Below are positions 61,999 to 64,000 of a stretch of 64,000 nt of DNA, piece after piece. Both the position numbers and the translations under genes were made by a program. Below the pieces are notes generated by a model that worked only from the letters and a program-made list of their open reading frames with translations, was not told the DNA's origin and did no database searches. The stretch comes from Sediminibacterium sp. Gen4 (GTDB lineage Bacteria; Bacteroidota; Bacteroidia; Chitinophagales; Chitinophagaceae). Every line of letters starts with the position of its first letter. Within the stretch, counting starts at the first letter, position 1. Location of the stretch: positions 16,673 through 80,672 of the forward strand of contig JACBFI010000014.1 of assembly GCA_013391385.1 (NCBI GenBank). The letters run 5' to 3'.

Positions 61999-63009
61999 GT
62001 GTCAGAGAAAACAAACTTCATCGATTATATCCGCATCTTTTGTCGCAGTGGTCACGGTGGCGCCGGTGCCAAGCATTTCATGCGTAATAAACTCACTGCC
62101 AAGGGTGGTCCTGATGGTGGTGATGGTGGTCGCGGTGGTCATATCATCTTAAAGGGCAATGCCCAGATGTGGACATTACTGCATCTACGTTATTTCAAAA
62201 ATGTATTGGCTGAGAACGGAGAGCCCGGTAGTAAAAACAACTGTACCGGACATGATGGAAAAGATATCATCATTGAAGTACCATTGGGAACTGTTGCCAG
62301 AGATGAAGAAACCGGCAAGATAGAAGCCGAGATATTGGAAGATGGACAACAGATTGTGTGGATGAAAGGTGGACGTGGCGGATTGGGTAACAGCAATTTC
62401 GCAACACCTACCAATCAAGTACCGGAACATGCTCAACCCGGAGAACCGGGTATTGAAGGATGGAAGAATCTGGAATTAAAAGTATTGGCAGATGTTGGAT
62501 TGGTAGGTTTCCCCAATGCAGGAAAATCTACTTTGTTATCTGTAATCACAGCCGCTAAACCCAAAATTGCGAATTACGCCTTTACAACATTAACGCCTCA
62601 ATTGGGCATGGTGGAATACCGTGATTCGAAATCATTCTGTATTGCAGATCTTCCGGGAATTATTGAAGGTGCTGCGGAAGGAAAAGGATTGGGACATCGT
62701 TTCCTAAGACATATTGAACGAAATGCAGTTTTACTTTTCTTAATTCCTGCAGATAGTGCTGATCATAAAAAAGAATTTGAGATACTCAGAAATGAATTAG
62801 AGCAATACAATCCTGAAATGCTTCAGAAAGATTTCATCATTGCCATCAGTAAAAGTGATATGCTGGATGATGAACTCAAAGAAGCCATCAGTAAAGAGCT
62901 TCCAAAAAATATTCCTCACTTATTCATTTCATCAGTAACACAAACCGGATTAACAGCTTTGAAAGATGTGTTGTGGGATACTTTGAACAAGCCCATTCCT
63001 TCAAGCTAA
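61999..63009 (+). CDS. obgE: ribosome-assembly GTPase Obg/CgtA
   Basis: 336 residues starting GTG 61999. N-terminal Obg fold rich in glycine ([34 protein letters not shown]), then G-domain: G1 [10 protein letters not shown]2/G3 DLPGIIEGA, and later SKSD (G4). It helps 50S assembly and links to the stringent response. C-terminal extension is short, as in many Bacteroidota. Confidence 0.96.
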   Translation: MSEKTNFIDYIRIFCRSGHGGAGAKHFMRNKLTAKGGPDGGDGGRGGHIILKGNAQMWTLLHLRYFKNVLAENGEPGSKNNCTGHDGKDIIIEVPLGTVARDEETGKIEAEILEDGQQIVWMKGGRGGLGNSNFATPTNQVPEHAQPGEPGIEGWKNLELKVLADVGLVGFPNAGKSTLLSVITAAKPKIANYAFTTLTPQLGMVEYRDSKSFCIADLPGIIEGAAEGKGLGHRFLRHIERNAVLLFLIPADSADHKKEFEILRNELEQYNPEMLQKDFIIAISKSDMLDDELKEAISKELPKNIPHLFISSVTQTGLTALKDVLWDTLNKPIPSS

Positions 63010-63265
63010 CACTCGTTAATATATTGTATTTATAGATATCTTAACACCGTTTACCACAAATCGTTTTTTAGCAGGGGTTACCTTTTCTACCTTGCAGGTA
63101 TTAAGGATATACGACAGGCAATCTGATGTACATCCTTGGACATAAAAGTCCAACCTGCTTCGCTTCTACGTTTTTGCTTTTACGAAATTTTTACTTGCAC
63201 TACGAAGGTCTTTGATACCATTCAGAGACAGGTCATCTATTATTCAAAGTAAAAAAAACAACATC

Positions 63266-63670
63266 ATGGAAAAGCAAACGATTCAATCTATTGTAAAAGG
63301 ATTAGCACTGAGCACTGTCTTTGCAGTAGGAACATTATTCAGCGCCACTGCAAACAATGCAGTAAATGGATCTGATGCCGCAGCAAAAGCTGAGATCAAG
63401 TATGCGGGTTCTTCAAAAGAGCAAGTATCATTCAACATCAAATTCAATAACCCTAGCGGCAAGAAATTTACGCTGTTGGTATTGGATGCGAAGGGTGATC
63501 TGTTCTTCAAAGAACACTACAACGCAAAGAGTTTTGATAAGAGATTGGTATTGTCACAAGACGATGCTGATAAACTTACTTTCAGAATTCAGCAAGGAGA
63601 AGAAACTTTTAGTGAAAAGATCAATGTTTTCCTGAGTGAAACTGAATCAAGAAAAAATTCTGGTAAGTAA
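63266..63670 (+). CDS. small exported protein, function unknown
   Basis: 134 residues from MEKQTIQSIV; an ATG at 63212 would add 18 residues before the signal peptide. Signal peptide to about residue 29 (GTLFSATANN). The mature part has beta-strands resembling small secretion-associated or DUF3244-like sandwich domains: KEQVSFNIKFNNPSGKKFTLLVLDAKGDLFFKE. No known domain is certain. It stands alone between obgE and a good terminator. Confidence 0.65.
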   Translation: MEKQTIQSIVKGLALSTVFAVGTLFSATANNAVNGSDAAAKAEIKYAGSSKEQVSFNIKFNNPSGKKFTLLVLDAKGDLFFKEHYNAKSFDKRLVLSQDDADKLTFRIQQGEETFSEKINVFLSETESRKNSGK

Positions 63671-63690
63671 TTCAGGTTATTAAGCAAGCG

Positions 63691-63718
63691 AGCCGCCTTT
63701 TTAGGCGGCTTTTTTTTT
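63691..63718 (+). terminator. intrinsic terminator of the 134-residue gene
   Basis: Perfect 8-bp stem AGCCGCCT / AGGCGGCT, loop TTTT, then TTTTTTTT. 20 nt after the stop codon. Confidence 0.9.
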
Positions 63719-63741
63719 GTGCACAATTACCCATCGAAATA

Positions 63742-63775
63742 AACTTTTGGAAAGTTTCGGAACTTTCCAAAAGTT
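63742..63775. repeat. 15-bp inverted repeat near the window end
   Basis: AACTTTTGGAAAGTT / AACTTTCCAAAAGTT, loop TCGG. No gene follows to 64000; the remaining 225 bases are A/T rich and hold no feature I can support. A related TTGGAAAGTTTTAAAAG occurs at 37399. Confidence 0.6.
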
Positions 63776-64000
63776 GTATCGCAATACTAATCTTAACTAT
63801 TTGATTTTAAACGATTTTAATATTAATAAATTTAAGTATTATAAATTTGACTGCAAATAAAATTGAGCAAATCTGTCCCTCAACTGCTCTCCAAAAATGT
63901 TTTGCCAGCCATTAGATATTTAATATATTTACATATTCCCCCCTAAGAGCCTGTTTAAAATTGTAAAAAAAAGTAATAAAGGGCAAACGTAAGAGAGTAA

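Noticed and set aside
63010-63265. Riboswitch between obgE and the small exported protein
   Set aside because: Only a short GGAC/GTCC hairpin at 63149 is visible; no known riboswitch core is recognisable.

Overview
The window reads as a chromosomal segment of a Bacteroidota bacterium, most likely of the family Chitinophagaceae (inference). Support comes from the gliding genes gldA and gldH, a SusE-like protein, an E1 alpha/beta fusion, many secreted proteins with N-terminal signal peptides, promoters carrying the Bacteroidota -7 element TAnnTTTG (variants TAnnTTCG and TAnnTTAG), few Shine-Dalgarno sequences and moderately low GC. I see no insertion sequence, prophage, CRISPR array, rRNA or tRNA.

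Layout. 0.1-8.7 kb: a fused 2-oxoacid dehydrogenase E1, a thioredoxin-fold protein, a serine hydrolase, a phosphate-type porin and small genes. 8.3-11.5 kb: a minus-strand set of M19 dipeptidase, D-aminoacylase and a lipoprotein. 11.6-15.3 kb: prfA, a pair of secreted paralogues and galE. 15.3-19.3 kb: a phosphate module with a PiT permease, a DUF47/PhoU-like protein, a PhoR-like kinase and a PhoB-like regulator. 19.4-34.8 kb: a large secreted protein with a His/Cys motif, an MBL hydrolase, a propeller-barrel outer-membrane protein, nth, divIC-like, eno, gldA-like, an AAC(6')-like acetyltransferase, an MFS transporter, holB and ricT. 35.0-35.6 kb: a ParDE toxin-antitoxin pair. 35.6-53.4 kb: M3 peptidase, mutL, YdbS/YdbT-like proteins, PBP4, an arginase-fold protein, an operon yicC-gldH-kinase-regulator, a SusE-like protein with a Nudix regulator, ligA and asd. 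53.7-62 kb: a PfkB kinase, then a phenylacetate cluster (TetR-paaE and paaABCDG-paaI-paaY). 62-64 kb: obgE and a small secreted protein.

The most notable signals are non-coding. (1) Sixteen arrays of degenerate 7-bp tandem words lie between genes. Several fold into long hairpins, several supply the stop codon of the neighbouring gene, and one lies inside a coding sequence, in the E1 alpha/beta linker. (2) Upstream of asd a 14-residue leader ORF (10 of 14 residues are Met, Ile, Lys or Thr, all made from aspartate semialdehyde) is followed by mutually exclusive antiterminator and terminator hairpins: a complete attenuator. (3) Five 11-bp direct repeats sit directly on the promoter of the phosphate-type porin and look like a Pho box array; related GTTAAC units with 11-bp phasing precede an orphan promoter-terminator pair in the phosphate module that may be a small RNA. 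(4) Matching CTAAC-N4-GTTAG palindromes sit at the promoters of the TetR gene and of paaA and define a likely phenylacetate repressor operator. (5) A 25-bp near-perfect palindrome precedes parD.
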